This document shows positions 17,041 to 26,529 of a stretch of DNA of 64,000 nt, piece by piece; position 1 is the first letter of the stretch; each line of letters opens with the position of its first letter. The position numbers and the translations under genes are program-made. The notes below the pieces were generated by a model. The model was given only the letters and a program-made list of their open reading frames with translations, was not told the DNA's origin and did no database searches. The stretch covers positions 186,001-250,000 of the forward strand of contig CAWGMB010000019.1 in NCBI GenBank assembly GCA_963823515.1. Reading direction: 5' to 3'. Origin of the DNA: Miltoncostaea sp963823515. GTDB taxonomy: Bacteria > Actinomycetota > Thermoleophilia > Miltoncostaeales > Miltoncostaeaceae.

Positions 17041-17954
17041 CTAGCCCGCCAGCGCCTTCGCGAGGCTATCCAGGAGTGGCTTCAGAGCAGTGGGAGAGGT
17101 CTCGATCGCGATCCCGTAGTCCTCGATCCCGAAGCCGCAGCACGAGTTCGCGTTCATCACCACGACCTGGCCCGTGGTCGGGTTGGCCATCAGCTGGGTC
17201 TCCCAGCCCAGGATCTCGCCCCCGTGGGAGTGCCAGCCGGGGGCGACCTCCTGGAGCCCGAGGCCGTACTTCGTTCCCGGCAGGAACGCGTCGGCGGGCC
17301 CGAAGTCGTTGCGGGCCTCCTCACCGGCCGCCGACAGGAGCACGTTCCCGAAGTCCGCCGACGCCCAGCGGGCGAGGTCGGCGAGCGTCGAGACGCCGTT
17401 GCCCGCCGTTCCCCCGACCGATCTCGACATGTCGGTCACGTCCTTGTCCGCTCCCCCGGCCGCCTCCAGCGCCGCCGAGGGCGTGTCGGAGAAATCGGCC
17501 CAGCTGTCGTTGAGGAGCGGTGTGTCGTTGAGGAGCCGTGGGTCCCCACCGGGGCCGTATCGGTCTGGGAGGGGATGATCGTGTCGGGCAGGCCGACCGG
17601 GTCGAGGACACGGTCCTTGACGAAGGCGGCGCAGTCCTGGCCGGTGACCTGCGTCACCAGGTCGCCGAGGACGATGTAGTTGGTGTTGGAGTAGAAGAAC
17701 TCCCCGCGCGGGGTGCCCGGGTTCTCGGTCGCCGCCGCCGCCAGATCCTCGGCGGTCCACTCCCTCTGGGGCTCCAGGAGGCTCTGCCCGAAAGGCCCGG
17801 CGGCCTCATCGGGGTAGACCCCGTCTCGCAGCGGAACCCCTTCGCGAGTCGGACGCCGGTCGTGGACCAGTAGGGCCTGACCCCGGGCGGGCCGAGGACT
17901 CCTCGGGATTCCCGACGACGCCCGAGCCTCGATCGTCCCCGGGTTGCGGCGCAT
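17041..17954 (-). pseudogene. Broken beta-lactamase-family serine hydrolase
   Basis: The two halves are in different frames. The upstream half (about 17560-17954) has GEFFYSNTNYIVLGDLV, the Tyr-x-Asn motif of class C/DD-peptidase-type hydrolases. The downstream half (17041-17560) has VGGTAGNGVSTLADLARW, HSHGGEILGWETQLMANP (the HxG motif region) and a normal C-terminus. The frame changes near 17540-17560. The N-terminal part with the catalytic SxxK is missing or scrambled upstream of 17954. Next to the break lies an 18-base tandem duplication (17505-17522 and 17523-17540) that gives LLNDTPLLND. Not active as it stands. Confidence 0.8.
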
Positions 17955-18346
17955 GAGGAATCCCCTGCAAGCGACGACAGGGTACCGGCCTCGCGAGCGG
18001 CGGCACCGGTTCGAATCCCGTCGGAGGCATACCGCTCGGTGGGGGCACCGAGAGGGACGCGCACGGCGCGAGTCACCGGGAGTTCAGGCCCGCACCGTCG
18101 AGCGGATCCCTTCCTCGGACAAGTCGATCAACGAGGCCCGCCGCCGACTCCGCACGGCTTCCCACGGGATCCGCCGCCTGCACGCCGCGCGCTGCCCGCT
18201 CCGGTTCAGGGCGTCGGGTCGCCGCTGCGCAGCAGCGGCGCTCGGCACCGGCCCTCGTCCGGACGGGACGCTGATCGCGGGGAAGCCCGCCACGGCGTAG
18301 GCGAACGACAGAGGGAGGTCGGCGACCGCGGCGGCGTGCAGCTTCC
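17955..18346. other. Gene-free stretch with a tRNA-like 3' fragment
   Basis: No supported gene. Near 18000-18031 (plus strand) the sequence CACCGGTTCGAATCCCGTC, followed by GGAGGCA, resembles the T-arm and 3' acceptor end of a tRNA, but the T-stem has a mismatch and no anticodon or D-arm is found upstream. It may be a tRNA relic or another integration scar. Confidence 0.4.
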
Positions 18347-18847
18347 CTAGGTGGGGGCGAGATACGGCAGCCAGGCGTTCGGCTGGCGCGGGGCGGCGAC
18401 CGAGATGAAGACATCCGGCCGCGGCGGCCGCGGCGCGCTCCTCGGGTGCATGTCGATCTCGGCGGGCAGGCGGTTGCCCTTGCGCAGGTTGCACGGAGCA
18501 CACGAGGTGACCACGTTCTCCCACGACGAGCGGCCGCCGCGCGAGCGCGGGATGACGTGGTCCATGGTCAGGTGCGAGCCGGCGCCGCAGTACTGGCACG
18601 CGTAGCCGTCGCGCGCGAAGACGGCGCGGCGGGAGATCTTGCGCGACTCGTGGCGCGGCACCCGCACGAAGTAGCGCAGGCGGATCACCAGGGGCGAGGC
18701 GTGCGCTGCGGTCGCGCTGCGCAGGTGGCGGGCGGCGCGCTCGAGCACCTCGGCCTTGTCCTTGAGCACGAGCACGACGGCGCGCTGCAGCGAGCACACG
18801 TTGATGGGCTCGTAGGTGGCGTTGAGGACGAGGACCTGCTGTGCCAT
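18347..18847 (-). CDS. HNH endonuclease family protein
   Basis: A 166-residue protein of the common actinobacterial short HNH type. The zinc-binding knuckles CQYC (Cys84, Cys87) and CAPC (Cys116, Cys119) frame the catalytic core TMDHVIPRSRGG (Asp96, His97) and ENVV (Asn111). The N-terminal half (VLVLNATYEPINVCSLQRA) is the conserved lead of this family, which is often a chromosomal single-copy gene and not linked to phage. It would cleave or nick DNA, but its physiological role is not established. It lies downstream of pheA on the same strand with 76 bases between. Confidence 0.9.
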   Translation of the reverse strand: MAQQVLVLNATYEPINVCSLQRAVVLVLKDKAEVLERAARHLRSATAAHASPLVIRLRYFVRVPRHESRKISRRAVFARDGYACQYCGAGSHLTMDHVIPRSRGGRSSWENVVTSCAPCNLRKGNRLPAEIDMHPRSAPRPPRPDVFISVAAPRQPNAWLPYLAPT

Positions 18848-18923
18848 GGCTCCTCGGGTGCACTGAGCGAGAGGACCGGCCTACCGCTGGGCTGCCGTCT
18901 CTCACCCCGAGCCCGTCGGGATT

Positions 18924-19776
18924 CTAGCCTGGACCGCCCGCGGCGCGGTAGGACCCCAGGAATGTGACACGGGTGGCGCCCTGCTCCTCGAGGGCCGTGA
19001 TCGCCGACGCCACCGGCAGGTCGCGGTCGCGGGAGCCCTCGATGTCGATGAAGAACATGTATCGCCCGAGGCCGGTCTTGGTGGGCCGGCTCTCCAGCTT
19101 GGTCAGGTTGACTGCCCGCAGGGCGAACTCCTGGAGGATCGACAGGAGCGCCCCGGGGCGGTCGCGGAGGGGGGCGCAGATGATCGAGGTGCGGAACGCA
19201 CCGGGGCCGAGGGCCTCGGCCGGCTCGGTCCCGATCAGGATGAAGCGGGTGGAGTTGTCCCCGGCGTCGGCGATGTCGCGGGCGATCACCTCGCCGCCGT
19301 AGAGCTCGGCCGCGCGCAGCGTCCCGATCGCCGCCGAGCCGGGCTCGTCGCCCGCGCCGACGATGCGCACCGCGTCGGCCGTCGAGTTGGCGGCGACGAT
19401 CTCCGCGGCGGGCGCGTGGGCGCGGAGGAAGGTCTGGCACTGGGCGGTGGCGTGCGGGTGCGACATCACGCGGGCGATCTCCCCCACGGCGATCGGGCCG
19501 GAGGCGATCAGGTGGTGGCGGATGGGGAGCACGACCTCGCCGCGCACCTGGATGCCCCCGCCGAGGGCGAGCTGGTCGAGCGTCTGGTTGACCGAGCCCT
19601 CGATCGTGTTCTCGATCGGCACCAGCGCCAGCGGCACCTCGCCGGTGCGGACGGCGTTGAAGCAGTTGACGACGGTCGCGGTGCGGGACCTCCTCGAGGT
19701 CCGCGTCGTCGCCCATCAGGTCGAGAAGCGCCTCCTCGCAGAAGGTGCCCGGCGGCCCGAGATAGCCGACCCTCAC
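18924..19776 (-). CDS. pheA: Prephenate dehydratase, interrupted by one frameshift
   Basis: Converts prephenate to phenylpyruvate in phenylalanine synthesis. The N-terminus (GYLGPPGTFCEEALL) starts at GTG 19776, which overlaps the stop of the DUF4446 gene. The rest (VPIENTIEGSVNQTLD, then SHPHATAQCQTFL, and STRFILIG, the TRF motif) is in a second frame that can stand alone only from 19637. The total is one base too long: removing one G of the GGG at 19685-19687 joins the frames as LEEVRTATVVNCFNAV. The last ~75 residues are an ACT domain (DRPGALLSILQEFALRAVNL; KLESRP) for feedback by phenylalanine. It is either a sequencing error or a real lesion. Confidence 0.88.
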
Positions 19777-20402
19777 GCGCCGGGCTCGGGCGGGCGCGGC
19801 TCGGCCGGGATCTCGCCGGTCGGCTGGTCGCCGGCCGTGCCGCCGGGCGCGGGCGCGGACTCCGGGACCGCCTCGGGGCCCTCGGCGGGGGGAGCCGGGA
19901 CGCGGGGCGGGCGGGGCGGGGCGCCCGTGGCGAGGGACACGGCGCGCTCCTCCTCGGGCGACAGGCGCTGGCCGGGGGCGCCCTCGACGAGCTCTTTCAG
20001 GTACACCCGGGCGTGGTCGCGGGCGTGCAGGGACGTGACGACGGCGCCGCTCTGGTTGCCGTCGAGCAGCGCGATCGACCACGACTGGCTGCCGCCCATG
20101 TCGCGGTAGGCGTCGTAGCGCACCATTCCCTGGAAGCGCAGCGAGGTCCGCAGGCTGCGCTCGGTGACCTCGCCCTGGCGCTCCACCAGGCTCTCGAGGT
20201 CGCGCAGGCCCTCCTCGAGACGGCCCATCGCGCGCTGCAGGACCGCCTGGCGGTCGATGAGCCCGTCGGTCGCGCCGTCGGGCAGCAGCACCTTCTGCGC
20301 GCCGCGCAGCCGGCGCACGGCGATCCAGAGCGCGATGCACCCGCCGAGCGCCACCACGGCGACGGCCCCGGCGGCGGCCGCGACCCAGAGCTCGGTCGAC
20401 AT
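19773..20402 (-). CDS. DUF4446 family membrane-anchored protein
   Basis: A 209-residue protein with one N-terminal membrane helix (about residues 6-29), then a coiled-coil-like helix (LQRAMGRLEEGLRDLESLVERQ) and the signature RYDAYRDMGGSQSWSIALLD with GVVTSLHARDHARVYLKE-like continuation. The C-terminal ~55 residues are Pro/Gly/Glu-rich and disordered. Function unknown. The ATG overlaps the upstream stop by one base (TGATG-type) and its own stop overlaps the pheA start, so the three genes form one transcript. Confidence 0.88.
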   Translation of the reverse strand: MSTELWVAAAAGAVAVVALGGCIALWIAVRRLRGAQKVLLPDGATDGLIDRQAVLQRAMGRLEEGLRDLESLVERQGEVTERSLRTSLRFQGMVRYDAYRDMGGSQSWSIALLDGNQSGAVVTSLHARDHARVYLKELVEGAPGQRLSPEEERAVSLATGAPPRPPRVPAPPAEGPEAVPESAPAPGGTAGDQPTGEIPAEPRPPEPGA

Positions 20403-21832
20403 CAGATCGTGATCTTGACGGGGTACTCGGCCGAGTTGTTGTCGATCCGGGTCTCACCGTCGACCGGCTCGACCGTGATCTTGAGCGTGCCCTGGTCGCC
20501 GAAGATCACCTTCTCGGACGATGGGCCCTGCAGCTCGACGGTGGTGCTCTCGCCCGAGGCGATGGAGGGGATCGCCACCTCGCGGTCCTCGGTCTGGTTC
20601 GGGTTCGCCGGATAGGAGAACGAGGCCTTCACGATCACGTTGCTCTCGTCGAAATCGCCGCCGTTCTTCACCGTCACCTGCCACTTGAGCAGCTCGGTCG
20701 ACTGCACGCTGGCGGTCTCGCCCACCGTAAGGCGGGTCTCCGACGGCAGCGCGACGGTGGATTCGAGGGACATCCCGCGCAGGTTGCCCGCCGATGAGCC
20801 CGAGCTGCTGCCGGCGGCGGCGCTCGTGCGGCGCTGGAGATCGGAGATCAGCGTCTTCGCGCCCTCGGGAGAGGCCAGCGCGGCGTTGGGCAGGAAGGGC
20901 GCCGGCGGCGGCACCTTGATCCCGGTGATGTCGTCCTCCTTCAGCGCGACGGTGGCCGGCCCGTAGAAGGAGTCCTCGTAGATCACGTCGCTGGCGAGGA
21001 AGCGCTTCATCACCTGGGCGAGCCCCGAGGCCTTGGTCTGCTGGTTGGCGCCCTTGAGCAGCGCGGGCAGGTTCTCGGCGAGCTTGGTCAGCCCGGTGAC
21101 CCGGTAGGCCAGCGTGCCGTTCACCAGGCTCCGCTGCGGGTCCGAGAGGGAGCCGGGCGGGTCGAGGCCGTCGGCCTGGTCGACCAGGTCCTGGGCGTCC
21201 TTGGCGATGGCGGAGATCTTGGCCTTCAGCTGCGGGGGCTTGTCGCCGCGCGGGTTGGCCATCACCTTGCGGAGCTCGGCACCCTGGGCAGCCGACGTGG
21301 TCGTGATCTGGGCCACGCCGTTCATGTACTGCGTGTACGAGTCCTCGAGCTGGCTGCGCTGGCAATCCTTGACGATCAGCGCGATCACGATCACGAGGAC
21401 GACGGCGAAGGCGATCCCGAGCAGCAGGCGCGCCCGCGGATGCTGGAGCACGGCGGCTCCGCCGCCGCCGCGCGACCCACCGCGACCGCCGCCGCCCGAG
21501 CGGGCACGGGGAGGGCGCGAGCCCCCGCCGGAGCGCGATCGCGCGGAGGGCGTGCGCGAGCGCGACGACCGGGAGGAGCGGCCGCGGCCGGGGCGCGGCT
21601 CCGGATCGGGGTCGTCGGCGATCGGGAGGTCGGCCGGCTCATCGGGCGGCGGAGCGTCACCATGGCCGAGGCCCGGCCGCGGCACCTGCCCGGTGCTCTC
21701 CGAATCCCCGGGGTCGGACTCCCTGCCCCTTTGCCGGGACGCACGGCGCCGCCCGGCTCGGGAATCGTCGCCGTCGGGTGGATCGTGGAATATGGCGTCG
21801 AAGTCGGGCCGTTCGTCGTCGAACTCGGCCAT
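20402..21832 (-). CDS. Membrane protein with disordered N-terminus, conserved hypothetical
   Basis: A 476-residue protein. Residues 1-~130 are disordered, rich in Asp/Pro then Arg/Ser/Gly, and lie in the cytoplasm. One membrane helix follows (LLLGIAFAVVLVIVIALIV). The extracellular part has helical segments (YTQYMNGVAQITTTSA; AELRKVMANP) and a C-terminal beta-rich domain (~360-476: TVALPSETRLTVGETASV, QVTVKNGGDFDESNV) like CARDB/Ig-type folds. It is the first gene of the three-gene transcript ending in pheA. Role unknown; an envelope function is likely from topology. Confidence 0.75.
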   Translation of the reverse strand: MAEFDDERPDFDAIFHDPPDGDDSRAGRRRASRQRGRESDPGDSESTGQVPRPGLGHGDAPPPDEPADLPIADDPDPEPRPGRGRSSRSSRSRTPSARSRSGGGSRPPRARSGGGGRGGSRGGGGAAVLQHPRARLLLGIAFAVVLVIVIALIVKDCQRSQLEDSYTQYMNGVAQITTTSAAQGAELRKVMANPRGDKPPQLKAKISAIAKDAQDLVDQADGLDPPGSLSDPQRSLVNGTLAYRVTGLTKLAENLPALLKGANQQTKASGLAQVMKRFLASDVIYEDSFYGPATVALKEDDITGIKVPPPAPFLPNAALASPEGAKTLISDLQRRTSAAAGSSSGSSAGNLRGMSLESTVALPSETRLTVGETASVQSTELLKWQVTVKNGGDFDESNVIVKASFSYPANPNQTEDREVAIPSIASGESTTVELQGPSSEKVIFGDQGTLKITVEPVDGETRIDNNSAEYPVKITI

Positions 21833-21897
21833 GACTACGTCGGGGGGTGTGGTCGGATGAGGTTTGTCCGCACCGTCTGGAGGAGGCGGGGGGGAAG

Positions 21898-21981
21898 TGG
21901 GCGAGGGGGGACTCGAACCCCCAAGCCCTTACGAGCACTAGGTCCTGAACCTAGCGTGTCTACCAATTCCACCACTCGCCC
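21898..21981 (-). tRNA. tRNA-Leu (anticodon CAG)
   Basis: 84 bases, class II tRNA on the minus strand. The acceptor stem is GGGCGAG/CTCGCCC with discriminator A. The anticodon stem CTAGG/CCTAG has loop TTCAGGA. The long variable arm (TGCTCGTAAGGGCTT region) is typical of leucine tRNAs, and the T-arm is GGGGGTTCGAGTCCCCC. CCA is not encoded. Confidence 0.95.
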
Positions 21982-22080
21982 ACGCTTTCCTTCCCCGCCA
22001 GGGGTGCGCGATGCTACCACGGGATCGGCTCGAACCGGCCCCGCAAGGATGGGACCGGCCCTCGTGGAAGATGTCGGGCC

Positions 22081-23766
22081 ATGACCTCGCGCGCCACCGC
22101 AGATCGCCGCGTCCTCGGCAGGTACGTCCTGGGCCCCGCCATCGGGCGCGGCGCGACCTCCGTGGTGCACCGGGCCCACGACGTGGTCACCGGCGAGGTG
22201 GTCGCGGTGAAGGTCGTCCCCGTGGAGCTCGACCTGGCGCCCCGGGTGCGGGCCGAGGTGCGCGCGGCGGGGCGGCTGGACCACCCGCGCATCGTCGCCC
22301 TGCGCGACTGGGGCGAGGACAGCGAGTGCATGTACCTGGTGTGGGAGCTGGTGGAGGGGCCCTCGCTCGCCGAGATGCTCCGCTCGCCGGAGCCGCCGGG
22401 CGACGGCACCGTGACGCGGATCGGCGAGGACGTGCTGAGCGCGCTGGCCCACGCCCACGCCCGCGGGGTGGTGCACCGCGACGTGAAGCCCGCCAACATC
22501 CTGATCGGCCCGGGCGGGCGGGCGCAACTGTCCGACTTCGGAGTCGCGCGGCTGTCGGGCGAGAGCGGGCTGACGATGACCGGCAGCGTCGTCGGGACGA
22601 TGGCCTACATGGCCCCCGAGCAGGCGGTGGGAGAGGTGGTCGGCCCCGAGGCCGACGTCTACTCGGCCTGCCTGGTCCTCTACGAGGGGTTCACGGGGTC
22701 GAACCCGGTGTCGTCGCCGAGCCCGGCCGAGACCGCGCGGCGCGCGGCGTCGGGGGCCGTGCCGCGGCTGGCGCAGGAGCGGCCCGACCTGCCGCCCGCG
22801 CTCTCTCGCCTCATCGACGCCGGCCTGCGGCGCGACCCTGCGGCGCGACCCTCGGCGGCCGACATGGCCGACGACCTGAGCGCCATGCGCGGCGGCGTCC
22901 GCGCGGCGCGTCGTCGCGGAACACGGGCGCTCCCCGCCGTCGCGAGCGGCGCCGGCGGGGCCGCCCTCGCGGGCGTCGCGCTCACGCACGGGACCGGGCA
23001 GTCCGCCGCCGGGGGGATCGACTGGACCTCTCCCGCCCCGGCCGCCGCGGTCGTGGCGGTCTCCGCCCTCGCGTTCGCCTGGCGCCCGCGCGCCGCGGCC
23101 CTCGCCGCGGTGGCCGTCGGCGGCGTGCTGGTGGGCCGGACCGCCCCGGGGGCCGCGCTGGTGCTGGTCGCCGTCGCGCTCGTGATCCTGGCGAGCGGAT
23201 GGCGCTTCGGCCGCCTCACCCTCGCGGCCGCGGCGGGGCCGCTTCTCTTCGCGGCGGGCCTCGGGCTGCTGGTGCCCGCCCTGGCCGGGCTGGTGCCGCG
23301 CTGGCCGGCCCGCCTCTGGGCAGCCTGCGCCGCGGTGGGCGCCGCGGTCGCCTGGCAGATCGCCGCGGGGTCCGACTCCCTGCTCGCCGGGGGCGGGTTC
23401 ACCAACTCCGCCGTCGGGGACCTCGCCGACGAGCGCACCCCCTCGATCGTGGCCGAGCGCCTCTGGCAGCCCTTGGCCGACCGGCCGCAGGCGGGTCTCC
23501 AGGCCCTCGCGCTGGTCGTCGCCGCCATGCTCGTCCCGCTCGTGCTGCGCGCCCGCCCCGGCGGCCCGCGCGTGATCGCGGCGACCCTCTGGGTGGTGGC
23601 GCTCTCGGCGGTGCTGGTGGCGACCGCCACCGACACCGCATCCGCTCTGGGAGCGGCGATCCCGGTCGGCGTCATCGTGATCGGGTGGGCCGTACGTCCC
23701 TGGCGGAGCCTCCGCCGCCGTCCCTCGGCCAAGGCGTCCGCTACTCTGCGCGGTCCGATCGTATGA
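22081..23766 (+). CDS. Ser/Thr protein kinase with polytopic membrane C-terminus
   Basis: A 561-residue protein. Kinase domain ~14-275: GRGATSVV glycine loop, Lys44 (VAVK), HRDVKPAN with Asp134, DFG at 152-154, and activation segment TMTGSVVGTMAYMAPEQ. Residues ~281-560 are a run of hydrophobic helices rather than the single-helix-plus-sensor layout of PknB. The gene opens the fhaA-to-ddl cluster and its stop overlaps the fhaA ATG by four bases. It takes a place where other actinobacteria may have PknA nearby. It probably phosphorylates cell-wall or division proteins; the ligand sensed is unknown. Confidence 0.92.
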   Translation: MTSRATADRRVLGRYVLGPAIGRGATSVVHRAHDVVTGEVVAVKVVPVELDLAPRVRAEVRAAGRLDHPRIVALRDWGEDSECMYLVWELVEGPSLAEMLRSPEPPGDGTVTRIGEDVLSALAHAHARGVVHRDVKPANILIGPGGRAQLSDFGVARLSGESGLTMTGSVVGTMAYMAPEQAVGEVVGPEADVYSACLVLYEGFTGSNPVSSPSPAETARRAASGAVPRLAQERPDLPPALSRLIDAGLRRDPAARPSAADMADDLSAMRGGVRAARRRGTRALPAVASGAGGAALAGVALTHGTGQSAAGGIDWTSPAPAAAVVAVSALAFAWRPRAAALAAVAVGGVLVGRTAPGAALVLVAVALVILASGWRFGRLTLAAAAGPLLFAAGLGLLVPALAGLVPRWPARLWAACAAVGAAVAWQIAAGSDSLLAGGGFTNSAVGDLADERTPSIVAERLWQPLADRPQAGLQALALVVAAMLVPLVLRARPGGPRVIAATLWVVALSAVLVATATDTASALGAAIPVGVIVIGWAVRPWRSLRRRPSAKASATLRGPIV

Positions 23767-24585
23767 GCCTCCTGCGCGACATTGAGCAGAAGATCGAGGG
23801 CCTCTTCGACCGTGGCTTCCGCCGCGCATTCCGCAGCAGCCTCCAGCCGGTCGAGCTGGCGCGCAAGCTGGCGCGCGAGATGGAGGACCACAAGACGATC
23901 TCGGTCTCCCGCGTCTACGTGCCCAACGAGTACACGGTCTACCTGGCGCCCCAGGATCGCGAGGGCTTCGCGTCCTACGAGAAGTCGCTGGTCGCCGAGC
24001 TCGGCTCGTACCTGGACGCCCACGCGCGCGGCGCCGGCCTCTCCCTGGTGGCGCCGGCGACGGTGACGCTGTCCACCGACACCGACCTGCGCGCGGGGGA
24101 GTTCGGCATCGCCTGCCGCATGGCCGACGCCGCCCCGGCCGCCGAGCGCGCCCTCCGAGGCCCGCCGCCGAGCGCCCGAGGTCCCGTCGCCCGAGCCGGC
24201 GGCCGTGCCCGTGGTGCCGCCGCCCGCGCGCCCGCACCAGGCGCTCGAGGGCGTGAGCGGCACCCAGGTCATCTCGGCGTCCGAGGCGCGCGACGCCGGC
24301 CTCAGGCAGGAGGTCATGACGCTGACCGTGGGCACGACCCGCTGCCGGCTCTCCAAGCGCGTTTCGACCATGGGCCGCAGCCGCGACTGCGACGTCGTCG
24401 TGCCCGACCCCAACGCCAGCCGCGTCCACGCCGAAGTGCGCCACATCGGCCTGGACTACTTCCTCGTGGACATGGGGAGCACCAACGGCACCGAGGTGAA
24501 CGGCCAGCTGGTGAAGCGCCACGCTCTGGCCGACGGCGACACGATCGTCATCGGCACCACGCAGATCCGCGTCGAGCTGGGATGA
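23763..24585 (+). CDS. fhaA: FhaA-type FHA protein, interrupted by one frameshift
   Basis: The N-terminal DUF3662 domain (SLLRDIEQKIEGLFDRGF, then SLQPVELARKLAREMEDH) begins at ATG 23763. A Pro/Ala linker follows, then a C-terminal FHA domain (STMGRSRDCDVVVPD, SRVHAEV, STNGTEVNG) in another frame ending at 24585. The length is 3n+1. Dropping one C of the CCC at 24151-24153 restores a smooth linker (ERASEARRRAPEVPSP). FhaA binds phosphothreonine peptides made by PknB and links kinases to peptidoglycan synthesis. The lesion may be a sequencing error. With it, the FHA half could be made only by internal initiation. Confidence 0.87.
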
Positions 24586-24589
24586 GAAC

Positions 24590-25231
24590 GTGAGCGAAAC
24601 CGGCCTGATCGTGGCCGAGGTGGTCTTCCTCGTGCTGCTGTACGCGTTCGTCTGGACGGTGGTGCGCAGTTCCAGCCGTCAGCTGAGGATGGCGCAGCCG
24701 CCTGCGGCCGCGCAGCCGCCCCAGGCGCCCCCCGAGCCCGCGCGCCCCGCCCCGGGCCCGGCGGCCCCGCCCGCGCCGCCCGTCGTGGCCGCGGCCGTGG
24801 CGCCCCCGCCCCCAGCGATCGAGAGCCCGCAGGACACCGAGGAGCCCCTCGTGCCGGCCCGCGGGGCCGGGCGCGACTTCTCCGACGACCGCACCGAGGG
24901 CGTGGGCGCCGACGACGAGCTCGACTTCTCGACCAACCTCGACCCGCGGCTGATCGTCGAGAGCTCGGACACGCTCGAGGCGGGGCGCACGATCGCGCTG
25001 GAGGGCGGCATCACGGTCGGTCGGTCCGAGGCCGCCGACCTCTCGATCACCGACCACTTCGTGTCGCACATGCACTGCCGCATCCTGCGCCGCGGCGCGT
25101 ACCACTTCGTCGAGGACCTCGGTTCCACCAACGGGACCTTCCTCAACGACCGCCGGGTGGACGCCGACGCGCAGCTCAAGGTCCACGACGCCCTGCGAAT
25201 CGGCCAGACCACGCTCCGCTACGAGGAATAG
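24590..25231 (+). CDS. fhaB: FhaB-type FHA protein with N-terminal membrane anchor
   Basis: A 213-residue protein from GTG 24590. Residues ~5-25 form a membrane helix (LIVAEVVFLVLLYAFVWTVV). A Pro/Ala-rich linker covers ~38-80. The FHA domain is at ~120-210 with GGITVGRSEAADLSI, SHMHCRIL and GSTNGTFLNDRRV, so the Arg and Ser residues that contact phosphothreonine are present. In mycobacteria the equivalent (FipA/FhaB) is a kinase substrate acting with the division machinery. It lies five bases after the fhaA stop and three before pstP. Confidence 0.93.
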   Translation: MSETGLIVAEVVFLVLLYAFVWTVVRSSSRQLRMAQPPAAAQPPQAPPEPARPAPGPAAPPAPPVVAAAVAPPPPAIESPQDTEEPLVPARGAGRDFSDDRTEGVGADDELDFSTNLDPRLIVESSDTLEAGRTIALEGGITVGRSEAADLSITDHFVSHMHCRILRRGAYHFVEDLGSTNGTFLNDRRVDADAQLKVHDALRIGQTTLRYEE

Positions 25232-25233
25232 CC

Positions 25234-26529
25234 ATGGGTGAGGGCACCCAGGCCCCGCTCGCCCTGGTCGAGGTCGCCCACCTCTCCGACACCGGCCGGG
25301 TCCGTCACCACAACGAGGACCGCTCGCTCGCGACGGCCGAGCTGCTCGCGGTGGCCGACGGGATGGGCGGCGCGAAGGCCGGCGAGGTCGCGGCCCAGAT
25401 GGCGGTCGATTCGATCTCGCGCCTCGGCGGGGCGGCCGGCGCCGAGGACGTGCGCACGGCCGTCGAGGGCGCCAACCGCGCCATCCGCCGCATGGCGCGC
25501 GACGACGCGGACAAGAGCGGGATGGGCACCACCCTGACCGCCGCGATGCTGCGCGACGGGCGCCTCGACGTGGTGCACGTGGGCGACTCGCGCGCCTACC
25601 TCTGGCGCGGTGCGACTCTCACGCAGATCACCGAGGACCACTCCGTCGTGGCCGAGCTGGTGCGCCGCGGCAGCATCACCGCCGAGGAGGCCGAGCACCA
25701 CCCCCACCGCAACGTGATCACCCGCGCCCTCGGCGCCGAGGCCGAGGTGAGCGCCGACGTGATGTCGGCCGACCTGGCCGAGGGAGACGTGGTGTTGGTG
25801 TGCAGCGACGGCCTGTCGTCCTACGTCTCCGAGGCGGCGATCGCCGAGGTCCTGGCAGGCGCGGGGACGCTCGCCGAGGCCGCGCGTGGCCTGGTGGCCC
25901 GGGCCAACGGCACCGGGGGCGCGGACAACGTCACCGTCGTCCTCGGCCGTGTGGGCGAGGGCGCGCCCTACTCCGGCGGTGACACGATCGAAGCGCCCGT
26001 CGTGGTGCCGCCCGACGGCCCGGCGGCGTCGCGCGGCGTGCGCGTTCTGGGCGGGGTGCACGGACACGCCGGCGCCGAGCGCACGGGGGGTGGCCCGGCG
26101 CCGCCGCCCAAGGTGCTCGAGCGCGCCGGACGACGACGCCGGGTCGCGCCGGTGCTCGCGGGAACCCTCGTGGTGCTGGCCGTGATCGTGGGCGGCGTCG
26201 CCTGGTTCGCCAGCCGCAGCTACCTCGTGGACGCCGGCCCCGACGGGACGGTGGTGGTGGCCCACGGCCTGCCGGGCTCGGTGTTCGGGCGCGACCTGTC
26301 GGTCGAGTGGCAGGACACGGGCGTGCGGGTGGACCTGGTGCGCGCGGGCGACGCGGGCGCGCTGTCGTCCACCGCGCGCGGGCAGGGCGAGGCCGTTGTG
26401 CTCGCGGCGGGGCTTGTCTGGCGCTTCGGCCTGGACGCGGTCCCCGACGTGTCCGCGCCGCCGACCCCGTCGCCCACGCCCACGCCGACGACGCCCGAGA
26501 CGACGCCGGGGACCACGACCGCCCCGTGA
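25234..26529 (+). CDS. pstP: PP2C-type Ser/Thr phosphatase
   Basis: A 431-residue protein. Catalytic domain ~8-235 with the PPM metal ligands in RHHNEDR and VADGMGGAKAGEVAA, plus VGDSRAYLWR, VLVCSDGLSSYV and GGADNVTVVL. After a linker there is one membrane helix (~304-330) and a short extracellular region ending in a Pro/Thr-rich tail (PTPSPTPTPTTPETTP). It reverses the phosphorylation made by PknB and the other kinases of the cluster. The stop overlaps the GTG of the next gene. Confidence 0.94.
   Translation: MGEGTQAPLALVEVAHLSDTGRVRHHNEDRSLATAELLAVADGMGGAKAGEVAAQMAVDSISRLGGAAGAEDVRTAVEGANRAIRRMARDDADKSGMGTTLTAAMLRDGRLDVVHVGDSRAYLWRGATLTQITEDHSVVAELVRRGSITAEEAEHHPHRNVITRALGAEAEVSADVMSADLAEGDVVLVCSDGLSSYVSEAAIAEVLAGAGTLAEAARGLVARANGTGGADNVTVVLGRVGEGAPYSGGDTIEAPVVVPPDGPAASRGVRVLGGVHGHAGAERTGGGPAPPPKVLERAGRRRRVAPVLAGTLVVLAVIVGGVAWFASRSYLVDAGPDGTVVVAHGLPGSVFGRDLSVEWQDTGVRVDLVRAGDAGALSSTARGQGEAVVLAAGLVWRFGLDAVPDVSAPPTPSPTPTPTTPETTPGTTTAP

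Noticed and set aside
18000..18031. tRNA-like sequence GGTTCGAATCCCGTC
   Set aside because: The T-stem is mismatched and no D-arm or anticodon arm fits upstream, so no tRNA gene is called; it is noted only as a possible relic.
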